Assembly (NCBI GenBank): GCA_964644845.1
Contig: CAZXXS010000109.1
Coordinates: 1 to 64,000 of the forward strand
Length of the DNA: 64,000 nucleotides
From: Geothermovivens sp964644845
GTDB taxonomy: Bacteria > Zhuqueibacterota > Zhuqueibacteria > Oleimicrobiales > Geothermoviventaceae
Direction: 5' to 3'
The position numbers and the translations under genes are program-made. The notes beneath the pieces are model-generated. The model was not told the DNA's origin. It ran no database searches and saw nothing but the letters and a program-made list of their open reading frames with translations. Below, piece by piece: positions 46,121-55,239 of the stretch (within the stretch, counting starts at the first letter, position 1; each line of letters begins with the position of its first letter).

Positions 46121-46192
46121 TTCGGTCTCAGGATTGCCACGGGTCGGCTGGCAATCGCGAAGGCAGGCTTCCTGCGAGGGCATGAGACCGAA
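46121..46192 (-). repeat. Three-arm palindromic element in the kamA leader
   Basis: Read on the minus strand: a perfect 10 bp outer stem (TTCGGTCTCA with TGAGACCGAA), enclosing a 5 bp hairpin (GCAGG-AAG-CCTGC) and an 8 bp hairpin (GATTGCCA with TGGCAATC, 9-base loop). Its 5' edge lies about 11 nt after the predicted transcript start, so it would be part of the leader RNA. The terminal inverted repeats and the GATTGCCA core also resemble REP-like intergenic repeats from memory. Either a structured leader RNA or a mobile repeat is possible; no known riboswitch class matches. Confidence 0.7.
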
Positions 46193-46209
46193 GGGTTGAC
46201 GCACATCAC

Positions 46210-46238
46210 AATATAAACGCCAAAGGGCCGCTTGTCAA
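46210..46238 (-). promoter_or_regulatory. Near-consensus sigma-70 promoter for the KamA-family gene
   Basis: On the minus strand TTGACA (46238-46233), exactly 17 bp, TATATT (46215-46210). It is the best promoter in the window. The predicted start is near 46203, giving a leader of about 320 nt. Confidence 0.8.
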
Positions 46239-46439
46239 GGTGAAATTTCCTACGGCCTGACCGTCCGTCCCCGCGCGGGCTGACTTCGGGCCACAAGCCT
46301 CGCGGCCACACCCAAAATCTTTCGCAAAGGAACGCCAAATCCGTTGGCCGAGGCTTGCCCCCATCCGCCTCCAATCCGTGGCAAATTTCGCCTTGCACGG
46401 CTTCCCCGTTGAACGTGCCCACATTAACAAGCAGCTTGA

Positions 46440-46700
46440 GGATCATTGGGACTCCTCTGGCCAGGACAAGGTCTTCAGCACTGCTGCCCCAAACTGAGCC
46501 TTTTGCGTGTCCCAGAGAGTCGCTTGCCCAGATCGGTGATGCCTGGAAGCCGCCGCAGTGTCTTCTTGCGGGGGGATTTCCGGGATTCGGTTCACGAAAC
46601 TACCCGGAACGCCCACGGACTTCAAGCACTTCCCGCTGGTTGTTGTCCAGGCCTGGCTACTTCGTTTGGCCTCGGGCGAGATCAACCCTCCAGGCGCTGC
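46440..46700 (-). pseudogene. Possible decayed gene with helix-turn-helix
   Basis: On the minus strand, short stretches in three frames together read like the winged-helix end of an AAA_4/Fic-type regulator: NNQREVLEV (about 46643-46617), FVNRI (46598-46584) and RKKTLRRL (about 46570-46547). Stops and frame changes break any product. An ATG at 46446 has a good ribosome site (AGAGGAG) but opens a frame without a recognisable family. Low confidence. Confidence 0.25.
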
Positions 46701-46771
46701 CGAAATCTCACACCATCTTTTCCTTCCAGTCTGGCAGCGGCTGCGTGGTCCAACCTGGCAGGATTTCCGTC

Positions 46772-46800
46772 TTGCTTCTCTCCAGGCGATTGGTTATTTT
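46772..46800 (+). promoter_or_regulatory. Sigma-70-type promoter for the epimerase gene
   Basis: TTGCTT at 46772-46777, 17 bp, TATTTT at 46795-46800. The start near 46807 gives a leader of about 99 nt. Confidence 0.6.
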
Positions 46801-46905
46801 GCTGCGCTTCAATCTTGCTCGTGACCCTGAAACAACGCCCACATCCGTCTGGGCATCCCGAAATCACAGTCTTACCTGAACTTGCACCGAAGTCCGGCGA
46901 ACGCA

Positions 46906-47934
46906 ATGCCAAAGATCAGCACAGAGATTCAGACATTTCACCTCCGCCACGTGTTTCGGATCTCGCGGGGTTCAGCGGACACCGTGCAAACCGTCCTTGT
47001 GCGTCTGGAGCACGAGGGCATTACCGGCCTGGGGGAAGCCGCACCCATCAGCCGCTACGGCGAAGACGTCGACAGCACTGCCAGGGCCCTTCTTCAGGCC
47101 GGGGACTTGCTGCCCGAGGACCTGTTCGATCTCCAAACGCTGGAACTGAATCTGGGGCAGCGCTGGGATCACCGCTACCAGGCAGCCCGCGCGGGGCTGG
47201 AGATGGCTGTACTCGACTGGATCGGTAAGAAACTCAGCATCCCTCTTTACCGACTTTGGGGGCTTTCTGCAGACCACACGCCAAAGACTTCCTTCACCAT
47301 CGGGATTGATGAACCGGACGTGATCCTGCAGAAGCTCCAGGAAGCCGCTCCCTACCCGATCCTCAAGGTCAAGCTGGGCACGGAAGACGATTACAAGCTC
47401 TTCGCGTTGATCCGGAAGCATACGGACAAACCCATCCGTGTGGATGCAAACGAAGGCTGGACACGGGAGGAGGCACTCGAGAAGATCAACTGGCTAGCCA
47501 CACAAGGTGTGGAATTCGTGGAGCAACCCCTGCCCGCAAGCGACACTGATGGCATGTGGTGGCTTAAAGAACGCGTGAAATTGCCGCTCGTGGCCGACGA
47601 AAGCATTCACACCTCGGCCGACATCCCCCGAATGCTGGGGGCCTTCGATGGTATCAACATCAAGCTGATGAAATGCGGTGGGCTCCGCGAAGCACTGGCC
47701 ATGATTCACACGGCTCGTTCCTGCGGCCTGAAGGTCATGCTGGGTTGCATGGTGGAAAGCTCGCTGGGTATCACAGCTGCTGCTCACCTCGCGCCGCTTG
47801 TGGACTACGCAGACCTGGACAGCCACCTGCTGATCACGGATGATCCTTTTGTTGGGATGCAACTGGACACAGACGGGCGCATCCTGCTGCCGTCTGCTCC
47901 TGGAATCGGCGTTGTGAACCGGAGTCAGGCCTGA
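46906..47934 (+). CDS. L-Ala-D/L-Glu epimerase (dipeptide epimerase, enolase superfamily)
   Basis: A 342-residue enolase-superfamily enzyme. The N-terminal capping domain precedes a barrel with the KxK catalytic lysine in KVKLG (about residue 150), metal ligands in RVDANEG, FVEQPLP and VADESI, and the second catalytic lysine in NIKLMKCGG. These match muconate-lactonizing-group dipeptide epimerases, which interconvert L-Ala-D-Glu and L-Ala-L-Glu in murein peptide recycling. ATG 46906 is used; a TTG 24 bp upstream is possible, and neither has a strong ribosome site. The DacB gene follows by 193 bp, a fitting murein-related neighbour. A substrate switch to other dipeptides cannot be excluded. 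Confidence 0.88.
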   Translation: MPKISTEIQTFHLRHVFRISRGSADTVQTVLVRLEHEGITGLGEAAPISRYGEDVDSTARALLQAGDLLPEDLFDLQTLELNLGQRWDHRYQAARAGLEMAVLDWIGKKLSIPLYRLWGLSADHTPKTSFTIGIDEPDVILQKLQEAAPYPILKVKLGTEDDYKLFALIRKHTDKPIRVDANEGWTREEALEKINWLATQGVEFVEQPLPASDTDGMWWLKERVKLPLVADESIHTSADIPRMLGAFDGINIKLMKCGGLREALAMIHTARSCGLKVMLGCMVESSLGITAAAHLAPLVDYADLDSHLLITDDPFVGMQLDTDGRILLPSAPGIGVVNRSQA

Positions 47935-48127
47935 GCAGCAAACGCAAGCGCTTTGCAGTAACGGCGTTCTTCCCCGCTGCCACAACTTGTTCGAGGCTCA
48001 GCCATGAAGTCCAGCGCGAAGACCGTTGCGGAGGGGTTTCACACGTGTCCAGCGCCCGGGGTTTTTACCGGAATGGGTACGCAGCGCTGACTGTCGGGCA
48101 CGATTCACGCAAACGCGGAGATGAAGG

Positions 48128-49645
48128 ATGGTCAAACGCACGCGTCTCGTAGCTGTAACGTTCCTCGTTTTGCTCGCATTCAGCGGGTGTGCAAGGCAAC
48201 TCCGCACAAAATACCCAGACCCTTACGCCCGCTTGCGCGCTGATATTGATCAGATCCTGGCGGATCCCTCCTTTGCAAACGCCCACTGGGGCGTCGTCAT
48301 TCAATCGCTCAACGACGGTCGTTACCTTTACATGCGGAACGCCTACAAAGGGTTCATGCCGGCTTCCAACATGAAACTCTTCACCACAGCCACGGCACTG
48401 GCCAGACTGGGCCCCGACTACAAGTACACAACTTCTCTGTACGCAAACGGCGACGTGGTCGACAGCACTCTCGAGGGGGATCTGGTCATTGTGGGTACAG
48501 GGGATCCCAGCATCAGCGGCCGTTTTCACGATGGCGATCCTTTGGCCGTGTTTCGAGAGTGGGTCGACAGCCTTCGTGCGCACGGTGTTTCGCGCATTCG
48601 GGGACGCATTGTAGGTGACGACAACTGGTTCGCCGACGAAATCATGGGCGCGGGCTGGGCGTGGGACTACCAGTCCGATTGGTACGCAGCTCAAATCAGC
48701 GCCCTTTCCTTCAACGACAATTGCATGGACATCGTTTTCACACCTGGGGACAAACCGGGCGACCCCGTCACTTTCCGTCTGATCCCTGACACCAAATACG
48801 TGCACGTAACCTGCCAGGTCAAAACGGTCCGCCCCGGGCTGGAGCGCGACGTGGTTTACCACAGGAAGCGCGGAACCAACGACGTAACCATCACGGGCTC
48901 CCTACCCGCTGGTGGCCCTCAGAAACACGACTGGTTTTCCGTTGAAAACCCCACAAAGTTCACCACCTTCGTATTTCGCGAGTACTTGCAGCGGCATGGA
49001 ATCGCTGTGCAGGGTAGAGCCTACGACATCGACGAACTTCCCGGCTACACGTACGACGCCACTCCTGCGAAACGTTTGGCCACGTACACGTCGCCACCGA
49101 TGAGCGAGATTGTGCGGGCCATCAACAAAGTCAGTCAAAACTTGTACGCCGAATTGGTGCTCCGAACCATAGGCAAACATTTCACCGACGTTGGCGACGC
49201 CAAACACGGAATCCAAGTTGTCAAAGACTTCATGGCGAGCATTGGGAACAACCCGAACTTTCTCGTCATGCTCGATGGCTCAGGCCTGTCGCGCTACGAC
49301 ATGGTTCAACCCAAACAGATCGTTACGCTCCTTCGGGCCATGCGTCGTCACCCGAACGGGCAGTACTTCTACGAAAGCCTGCCTATCGCTGGCGTGGACG
49401 GTACACTGCGCAATCGCATGGTAGACACAGCAGCCCAGGGCAACGTGCGCGCCAAGACCGGCTACATCGAAAACGTCCGCACGCTGAGCGGCTACGTGAC
49501 CACAGCAGACGGCGAAGAGCTAGCCTTCTCTCTAATGGCCAACAACTACACCGTCCCCACGTCGATGGCAAACTTGGTTCAGGATTTGATCTGCGAACGG
49601 CTTGCGAACTTTACCAGGCGCGAACTGTGGGAACCCGGGGAGTAG
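48128..49645 (+). CDS. dacB: D-alanyl-D-alanine carboxypeptidase/endopeptidase (PBP4 type)
   Basis: A 505-residue class C low-molecular-weight penicillin-binding protein. A signal peptide ends in SGC (Cys21), so it may be a lipoprotein. The SxxK motif is SNMK at 80-83, the SxN triad is SQN near 338-340 and the KTG box is AKTGY near 447-451, the full serine-peptidase set. It trims or cleaves murein peptide cross-links in the periplasm. ATG 48128 follows GGAG by seven bases. It lies after the dipeptide epimerase in the same direction; the 193 bp gap contains a GCAAA/TTTGC hairpin with no T-run. Confidence 0.92.
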   Translation: MVKRTRLVAVTFLVLLAFSGCARQLRTKYPDPYARLRADIDQILADPSFANAHWGVVIQSLNDGRYLYMRNAYKGFMPASNMKLFTTATALARLGPDYKYTTSLYANGDVVDSTLEGDLVIVGTGDPSISGRFHDGDPLAVFREWVDSLRAHGVSRIRGRIVGDDNWFADEIMGAGWAWDYQSDWYAAQISALSFNDNCMDIVFTPGDKPGDPVTFRLIPDTKYVHVTCQVKTVRPGLERDVVYHRKRGTNDVTITGSLPAGGPQKHDWFSVENPTKFTTFVFREYLQRHGIAVQGRAYDIDELPGYTYDATPAKRLATYTSPPMSEIVRAINKVSQNLYAELVLRTIGKHFTDVGDAKHGIQVVKDFMASIGNNPNFLVMLDGSGLSRYDMVQPKQIVTLLRAMRRHPNGQYFYESLPIAGVDGTLRNRMVDTAAQGNVRAKTGYIENVRTLSGYVTTADGEELAFSLMANNYTVPTSMANLVQDLICERLANFTRRELWEPGE

Positions 49646-49802
49646 TCAGAACAACCGGAACGTTGGCAACACACCGCTCTACCGCAGCGACAACAGCCTG
49701 TGGTTAGCCAGGAAAACCTTCGTCTGGATCGGGCGTTTGATTTTTGGGTGCGTTCTGGCACGGATTTTCAAGATCACGACAAACGCCCAGAGGTGATGGC
49801 GA

Positions 49803-50108
49803 ATGCTTTGGTTCGGATCCCAAAAGAAGCCGAGACGTTTCTCGTATTCGCCCCGATTTTACCACGTTCCGGAAGAGGACGAACGTCAGGACGAGATCGC
49901 CCGCAGAGAACACCGTCTGCGGTTTCACGGGTATTTTCTCGAACACAAAAGGGCTGAACGCAGGTCGGTTGTTGGGCTCCTTCTGCTTCTTTTCATCGTG
50001 ATCTACATGTTCTTCTACCTGCGGGGGCTCGAGCAGCAAGACCGCAAAGCCTCCAGACCCATCAAGGTGGAAGATATCCAGGTGATTGACGTAAGTCCGC
50101 AGCAGTAG
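49803..50108 (+). CDS. Small membrane-anchored protein of unknown function
   Basis: 101 residues: a basic N-terminal cytoplasmic region (1-55), one transmembrane helix (about 56-75), and a 25-residue tail ending in VIDVSPQQ. ATG 49803 follows GAGGTG by seven bases. It sits between dacB and the cyclase with gaps of 157 and 116 bp. No family recognised, though the layout suggests an envelope scaffold protein. Confidence 0.72.
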   Translation: MLWFGSQKKPRRFSYSPRFYHVPEEDERQDEIARREHRLRFHGYFLEHKRAERRSVVGLLLLLFIVIYMFFYLRGLEQQDRKASRPIKVEDIQVIDVSPQQ

Positions 50109-50224
50109 TGGAACGAGGCCACACAGCAGTCCGTCGGGGCGGTTCGAAACAACTTGTGTTACACACCTGGCACTAACTCAGAGCATGACGAAACAGGGCA
50201 GAGAAGCTGCAGAGGACTCACCTG

Positions 50225-51895
50225 TTGTCCCGATCAGTCACTGAAGGCCGATCGTCGGGAGAACAGGTAGCAGTGTGCAGCCGCCGAGGTCGCCATTTGC
50301 GCCCGACCAGCAGTCGCCAGAGCGCCGAACCAGGAAAAGACAGATCCGTCGTGACAGCATCTGAAAGCAGTTCGTCGGGTGAACAGAGGAATCGTTTCCA
50401 TCTCGTGGAGGCGAACAAGAGCCAGAAAGGCTGGACCGAGCTCAAAAAAGAACGCCCGGCCAGGCTCCGGCCCAGCTTGCTTTTGGGTCGTCTGGCAGCG
50501 CTCCCCATCCGGGTCAAGCTCGTGTTGGCTCTGGCGGGTGTTGTAGCCATCGTGACGTTGTCCCTGACCTGGCTAACCCTGATGAGCTTCCGTCGCTCTC
50601 TGGAGCGTCGGCTTTTGGAAACTTGTCAGCTCACAGCCCGACATCTGGCCGAATCCGAAATTGTCAAAGCCCATCTTCTGAGTCCAACCCTGGATGAGGT
50701 CGGCAAAGCTGAGTTGCAGGAAAATGTACTCAGCCTGCAGCGGCTCGGCATCGAAGGCTTCGAGTACGCCTACATTGCGGACCACACGGGACACATTCTC
50801 GCCCACACCGACTTCGAGCGACGGGGAGAGGTTCTGATCGACACCCTGGTTTCAAGTCTCAGCCACAAACCGCGCCCCTTGATGCTCACATCCAAGAAAC
50901 GGCTGGAGGTCATTTACCCTGTGATTTCGCGCCTCCGCCGCGCAAACGGCGACGTGCAAGTTGTGACGGTGGGATTCGTCGGGGTCGGATTGTCCAAGAG
51001 TGCCGTCTTTCGTCCTTTGCGTCAGGCACAAAGCGCCGGTGTTGCCGGGCTCGTGCTGGTTCTCTTCGTCTCCGGGTTTCTGATCATGCTCGTGGCTGAA
51101 GGCATGACACGCCAGGTGAATCTGATTTCGGAAGGCATTCGCGAGGTGGGACACGGCAACCTGGACGTGGAGATCCCCGTGCTTACGCAGGACGAACTGG
51201 GCAGGCTGGCTAGTGAATTCAACCGGATGATCGTCAGCTTGCGCGAGAAGCTGGAAATGCAAAAGTACGTTTCGAAGCTGACCGTGCAAATGATCCATCA
51301 GAAAGCCTCGGTCGGCGGCGCGTTAGAAGTCGGCAAACGGCAGGAAGTGACCGTACTGTTTTGCGATGCACGAGACTTCTCACGGATCTCAGAAACCCTG
51401 CCACCAGAGGACGTGGTGGCACTGCTGAACGACTACCTGGATCTTCTTGCTCAGATCGTGGAGCGCAATCAAGGGGTGGTCGACAAGTTTGTGGGGGATG
51501 AGGTCATGGCTGTGTTCCTCGGCCAAGATCGCGTCAACGCAGCCGTGCGCACCGCCGTGCAGATGCAGCTCGCCGTCAAGGAATTGAACCGAAGGCGACA
51601 GGAAAACGGTAAGCCGACCCTGCAAATCGGTGTCGGGATTCACGCAGGCGTCGTGGTTGCCGGAAGCGTTGGCTCCAAGAACAGGAAAGACCACACCGTT
51701 CTCGGGGACACCGTCAACGTCGCTTTCCGACTGTGCGCTCTGGCAGGGCCGGGCCAAATCATCGTCTCAGAAGCGGTGGCCCAGGCCCGAGAAACGAACT
51801 TCCGCCTGGCTGAGCTTGCGCCGGTTCGCTTGAAGGGGAAATCCCAGCCGCTGGCTGTTTACGAGGTGCTGTGGGCTGCAAACCGGGAGACGTAA
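50225..51895 (+). CDS. Class III adenylate/guanylate cyclase with HAMP domain
   Basis: A 556-residue membrane-bound cyclase. TM helices lie at about 96-120 and 267-290, with a periplasmic sensor of about 145 residues between them. A HAMP domain (about 290-345) connects to the class III catalytic domain (about 375-550). VTVLFCDARDFS carries the first metal Asp and GDEVMAVF the second; LGDTVNVAFRL carries the catalytic Asn/Arg region. It makes a cyclic nucleotide in response to an external signal; cAMP versus cGMP is not decided. TTG 50225 lies nine bases after GAGG, and a later start is possible. The PorV-like gene begins 2 bp downstream, indicating a shared transcript. Confidence 0.9.
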   Translation: MSRSVTEGRSSGEQVAVCSRRGRHLRPTSSRQSAEPGKDRSVVTASESSSSGEQRNRFHLVEANKSQKGWTELKKERPARLRPSLLLGRLAALPIRVKLVLALAGVVAIVTLSLTWLTLMSFRRSLERRLLETCQLTARHLAESEIVKAHLLSPTLDEVGKAELQENVLSLQRLGIEGFEYAYIADHTGHILAHTDFERRGEVLIDTLVSSLSHKPRPLMLTSKKRLEVIYPVISRLRRANGDVQVVTVGFVGVGLSKSAVFRPLRQAQSAGVAGLVLVLFVSGFLIMLVAEGMTRQVNLISEGIREVGHGNLDVEIPVLTQDELGRLASEFNRMIVSLREKLEMQKYVSKLTVQMIHQKASVGGALEVGKRQEVTVLFCDARDFSRISETLPPEDVVALLNDYLDLLAQIVERNQGVVDKFVGDEVMAVFLGQDRVNAAVRTAVQMQLAVKELNRRRQENGKPTLQIGVGIHAGVVVAGSVGSKNRKDHTVLGDTVNVAFRLCALAGPGQIIVSEAVAQARETNFRLAELAPVRLKGKSQPLAVYEVLWAANRET

Positions 51896-51897
51896 CC

Positions 51898-54255
51898 ATG
51901 TGGGGGCAGGCATTTGCACGCGAGAAACGATTCCAGTCGCGGCACTTTGTTGTGCCAGCCAAACGGAGCCAACCTGAGCGTCGGGCGACACGGGGGTGCC
52001 GACACAAAGTGCGGCAAACCGCAGTGCTCTGTTTGCTGGTATCTGCTGTTTTGGCGCCACCCGCGGTGCAGGCTCAGTTTGTGGGTGTTGCCCCGGGCGC
52101 TCGATCTGTCGGTCTCGGGGGTTCCCTTGTCGCTGCGGCGGACGACCCCTCGGCCGCCTTCTGGAACCCCGCTCGTCTGGCCGAAGTTCGGCAGTACAGC
52201 GCCTTTTTCGATCTGAATCGCACTTACCAGCTTCGGCTTCTCGGCGCAAGTGTGTTCGACCCGGTCAGGGGAGCGTTTGGGTTGAACCTCTGGCAGACCC
52301 AACTGAGAAGCGGCGAACGCACAGACAACGGTTTGCTCGGGTGGGCAAAGAGCCTACTGCCGGGATTTGACGCCGGTGTACATCTGGCTCTCAGCTCTGG
52401 CGACAGTGTTTCCTGGTTTTCCTACGGTCTGGGGCTCGCCTGGCGTCCGGTGCCAGGTCCTGGCTGGCCAGGCTACCTGAGCCGCCTGGCACACCGGTTC
52501 GGCGACGACCTGCAGATCGGAATAAGCTACGTTGGTCTACCGCTTGGTTCCAGGCGTTCCAGACGTGAATTCCGTTATGGCCTTTCTTACCTCCCCGTCG
52601 AAGGCGGGCCACGCTTTCACCTGGCCGAACATCTGGCGGGCGGTGGTTCCGCATTCAGCACCGGCCTGGAGGTACCACTGGGCAACAGGAGCGCCTTCTT
52701 TTTCGGGGTCGGCGACTGGAACATTCACAAGATGGGCGTTGGTTTTCGCCTGCACTGGCAGCAGTTGACTTGCGACGTGGCCTACAGCGCGCAGCAGGGA
52801 CGACTTCTGGCTTCCTTCCAGTTTGATCTTGGCGAGGACCCTCTCTCCCTCGCGGATCGACACTTTGCTCAGGGCACCGCGGATCTGAAAAAGAAAAAAA
52901 TTCGGCAAGCTCTCGATGAATTCGAGAAGACGGTCACGTACAACCCCGAGGATTCCCGGGCCTGGGCTTACTACACCACCGTGCACAGGCTTGTCGCCAA
53001 GGAAAATGCTCAGCTCGATTCCATCTACCACCACGCAGAGCAGCTTCGCCAAAATGGAGAGTTTGTAAATGCCGCGCTTGAGTACAGCAAGATCCTGAAA
53101 CGCAACCCAAAACATGAGAAAGCCCGGCGCAAACTCCTCGCGCTCAAGCCAGCTGTGGACGCAACCATCAACCAGGCGTTTCAAACAGGAATCAAACTGT
53201 ACGAGAACGAGGACTACGAGAAAGCACGCAGCGTTTTCGAACGTGTGTTGCTGATCAAGCCGAACCACCAGGGGGCGCAGGACTACCTGGAGCGAACCAA
53301 AGCCATTCTACACGGTTTTGCCGAGGACCACTTCCTGCGCGGTCTGGGCTTTTACCGTCAGCGCAATCTGACGCGGGCTTACGAAGAGTTCGCGCAGGCG
53401 GTGAACCTCGACCCGGATTACGACGAAGCGAAGAATTACCTCGACAAGATTTCGGCTGAGAAAAAGACGCTCGAGAAGAAGATCGACCGACTTCTCAAAG
53501 AGGGCGAAGAACTCGCAAAGCGGGGCAACGCAGTCCAGGCCAGCATCAAATTCCGCAAAGTGCTCGAAGTGGACAATGGCAACCGTCTGGCGCGCCAGAA
53601 GCTCATCGAACTTCAGCCGAAAGTGGACGCCTACATTGCCCGTAAGATGCGGGAAGGCAAAGAAGCTTTTGCTCGAGGCAAGCTGAAGCGCGCGCGGGCG
53701 GCATTTCGCCAGGTGATGGCCATTGTGCCGACACACAAAGAGGCCAGCAAGTACGACGAGAAAGTGCGCCGTGAAATGGTGCGACGCGCGGAGAACCACT
53801 ACCAGGAGGGCATGCGCTACTTCCGGGAAGGCAATTACGACAGAGCGCTGCAGGAATTCGAGCGAGCTCTGGTTTACGTACCCACCCACTCCGGGGCAAA
53901 GCGCATGCGGAAGCAGACTTTCAACATGATCGGTTTGCGCGAGCTTCTCCGTAAAGCCGAGGAAAGCTACGCCCAGGGGGACTACGTTCGCGCCATGGCC
54001 ATGTTCACCCAAGTTCTGGAAAACAACCCGGACAACCCCACGGCTCTGGAGTACGTGGAAAAGTGCCAGCAGCGTCTCAACGAACTGGCCGAGACCCATT
54101 TCAATCGAGGCATCAGTTTCTACGCAGCGGAAGACTACCTTTCTGCGATTGAGGAAATGGACAAGACCCTGGAGATCAACCCGAACCACCGAGGGGCCAA
54201 GGAGTACAAACGCCGCGCCGAAATGCGCCTCAAGGCCCTGGAGTCGCTGCGCTGA
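51898..54255 (+). CDS. PorV-like outer-membrane protein fused to TPR repeats
   Basis: A 785-residue exported protein. ATG 51898 follows GGGAG by eight bases; an upstream GTG (51871) overlaps the cyclase more deeply and is disfavoured. An extended signal peptide ends near residue 57 (VQAQ). Residues 60-290 resemble PorV/UPF0164 outer-membrane proteins: VGVAPGARSVGLGGSLVAA then DPSAAFWNPARL, with alternating beta strands. From about 295 to the end, at least ten TPR-like helical pairs follow (for example YEEFAQAVNLDPDYDEA and YDRALQEFERALVYVPTHSG). In type IX systems PorV is a shuttle for cargo; the TPR extension is unusual. It is followed by a one-base overlap with the NusG-II gene. Confidence 0.82.
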   Translation: MWGQAFAREKRFQSRHFVVPAKRSQPERRATRGCRHKVRQTAVLCLLVSAVLAPPAVQAQFVGVAPGARSVGLGGSLVAAADDPSAAFWNPARLAEVRQYSAFFDLNRTYQLRLLGASVFDPVRGAFGLNLWQTQLRSGERTDNGLLGWAKSLLPGFDAGVHLALSSGDSVSWFSYGLGLAWRPVPGPGWPGYLSRLAHRFGDDLQIGISYVGLPLGSRRSRREFRYGLSYLPVEGGPRFHLAEHLAGGGSAFSTGLEVPLGNRSAFFFGVGDWNIHKMGVGFRLHWQQLTCDVAYSAQQGRLLASFQFDLGEDPLSLADRHFAQGTADLKKKKIRQALDEFEKTVTYNPEDSRAWAYYTTVHRLVAKENAQLDSIYHHAEQLRQNGEFVNAALEYSKILKRNPKHEKARRKLLALKPAVDATINQAFQTGIKLYENEDYEKARSVFERVLLIKPNHQGAQDYLERTKAILHGFAEDHFLRGLGFYRQRNLTRAYEEFAQAVNLDPDYDEAKNYLDKISAEKKTLEKKIDRLLKEGEELAKRGNAVQASIKFRKVLEVDNGNRLARQKLIELQPKVDAYIARKMREGKEAFARGKLKRARAAFRQVMAIVPTHKEASKYDEKVRREMVRRAENHYQEGMRYFREGNYDRALQEFERALVYVPTHSGAKRMRKQTFNMIGLRELLRKAEESYAQGDYVRAMAMFTQVLENNPDNPTALEYVEKCQQRLNELAETHFNRGISFYAAEDYLSAIEEMDKTLEINPNHRGAKEYKRRAEMRLKALESLR

Positions 54256-54650
54256 TGCGGGGGTGGATGAGCACACTCCGTTCCGTCACGACCCTGGCCG
54301 ATCGCCTGGTCTTGATGGCCATTTTGCTCCTCAGCGCGGGAGCCGCTCTCGCAGCCCGGAGTGGTCTTCGGCCCGCACGCGAAGCTGTGGTGACCATCGA
54401 TCGTAAACCTGTTTTCTCGCTCCGGTTCGATCAGGACGGAAGGTACACGATTCCAGCGCCCCTCGGCCCAGTGGTCGTACAGGTTCACAACGGCACAATC
54501 CGTGTCGTGCAATCCAGTTGCCCCGACAAAATCTGCGTGTACGAACGTCCGGTCACTCCTCTCGGCGGGGTCATCGTCTGCGCGCCGAATCGGCTCGTCA
54601 TTCAGGTGCGGCGTGGCGTGGTTTCAAGCCTGGACTGCGTCACCCAGTGA
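54255..54650 (+). CDS. NusG domain II family membrane-anchored protein
   Basis: 131 residues: a transmembrane helix or uncleaved signal (about 14-34) and an extracytoplasmic NusG_II domain (PF07009). The SSCPDKICVYERPVTPLG segment and following VCAPNRLVIQV are diagnostic. Such proteins are often encoded beside Gx/HepI-type transporters and ApbE or Rnf genes and may aid flavin-linked redox complexes. ATG 54255 overlaps the preceding stop by one base, so it is translationally coupled; ATG 54267 is an alternative. The Gx transporter gene follows. Role unknown. Confidence 0.9.
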   Translation: MRGWMSTLRSVTTLADRLVLMAILLLSAGAALAARSGLRPAREAVVTIDRKPVFSLRFDQDGRYTIPAPLGPVVVQVHNGTIRVVQSSCPDKICVYERPVTPLGGVIVCAPNRLVIQVRRGVVSSLDCVTQ

Positions 54651-54684
54651 CGTCGAAAACTCAACCACCTGCGGACTGACCAGC

Positions 54685-55239
54685 GTGCCGCGGAAGACCA
54701 CATCCCCCACTGTCCGCCAAATCGCTTCGATCGCCATCCTTGCAGCTGCAGGGGTCGTGGTCTACGTTTTTGAAGGGCTGCTGCCCAGACCTTTGCCTTG
54801 GGTTCGCCCCGGCCTCGCCAACGTGGTCACACTTGTTGCCCTCGAACTGCTGGGCGTCTGGCCCGCTGCGATTGTCGCACTTCTCCGGATCGTGCTCTCC
54901 GCTTTGCTGCTCGGTACGTTTGGCAACGTTGCTTTCCTGTTCTCCGCAACGGGCGGCGCCTGCGCACTGGCAGGCATGGCGGGTGCACACCGCTGGTTTA
55001 AGCCTCCTTTGAGCCTGGTCGGCGTCGGCCTTGTCGGCGCGTTTTGCCACGCCACAGGGCAGCTCGCCGTGGCCTGGGCATTTCTGGTTCGCAGCACTGC
55101 CGTTTTCGCGATCGCTTCCAGTCTACTGTTGTCCGCAGCTCTCGCCGGTCTTGTGGTCGGGCTGGCAGCACAAACGACCGTCAAGGGACTCGCACGCGTG
55201 TCTGGCTCTCCGGAGACAGGGCCAACCGCGAAAGGATGA
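54685..55239 (+). CDS. Gx transporter family / heptaprenyl diphosphate synthase component I-like protein
   Basis: A 184-residue integral membrane protein with five or six hydrophobic helices. The GLLPRPLPWVRPGLANVVTL region and the following ALRIVLSALLLGTF-like segment are typical of the family annotated as heptaprenyl synthase component I, now usually regarded as a Gx-type ECF transporter S-component relative. GTG 54685 is the first suitable start after the NusG_II stop; its ribosome site is weak. Its pairing with NusG_II is a recurrent arrangement. The substrate is not known, though a link to prenyl or flavin precursors has been suggested for the family. Confidence 0.82.
   Translation: MPRKTTSPTVRQIASIAILAAAGVVVYVFEGLLPRPLPWVRPGLANVVTLVALELLGVWPAAIVALLRIVLSALLLGTFGNVAFLFSATGGACALAGMAGAHRWFKPPLSLVGVGLVGAFCHATGQLAVAWAFLVRSTAVFAIASSLLLSAALAGLVVGLAAQTTVKGLARVSGSPETGPTAKG

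Noticed and set aside
46121..46192. A known riboswitch class in the kamA leader
   Set aside because: The three-arm fold lacks the conserved bases of TPP, SAM, lysine, cobalamin, glycine, fluoride or c-di-GMP classes that I could recall, so no class was assigned.
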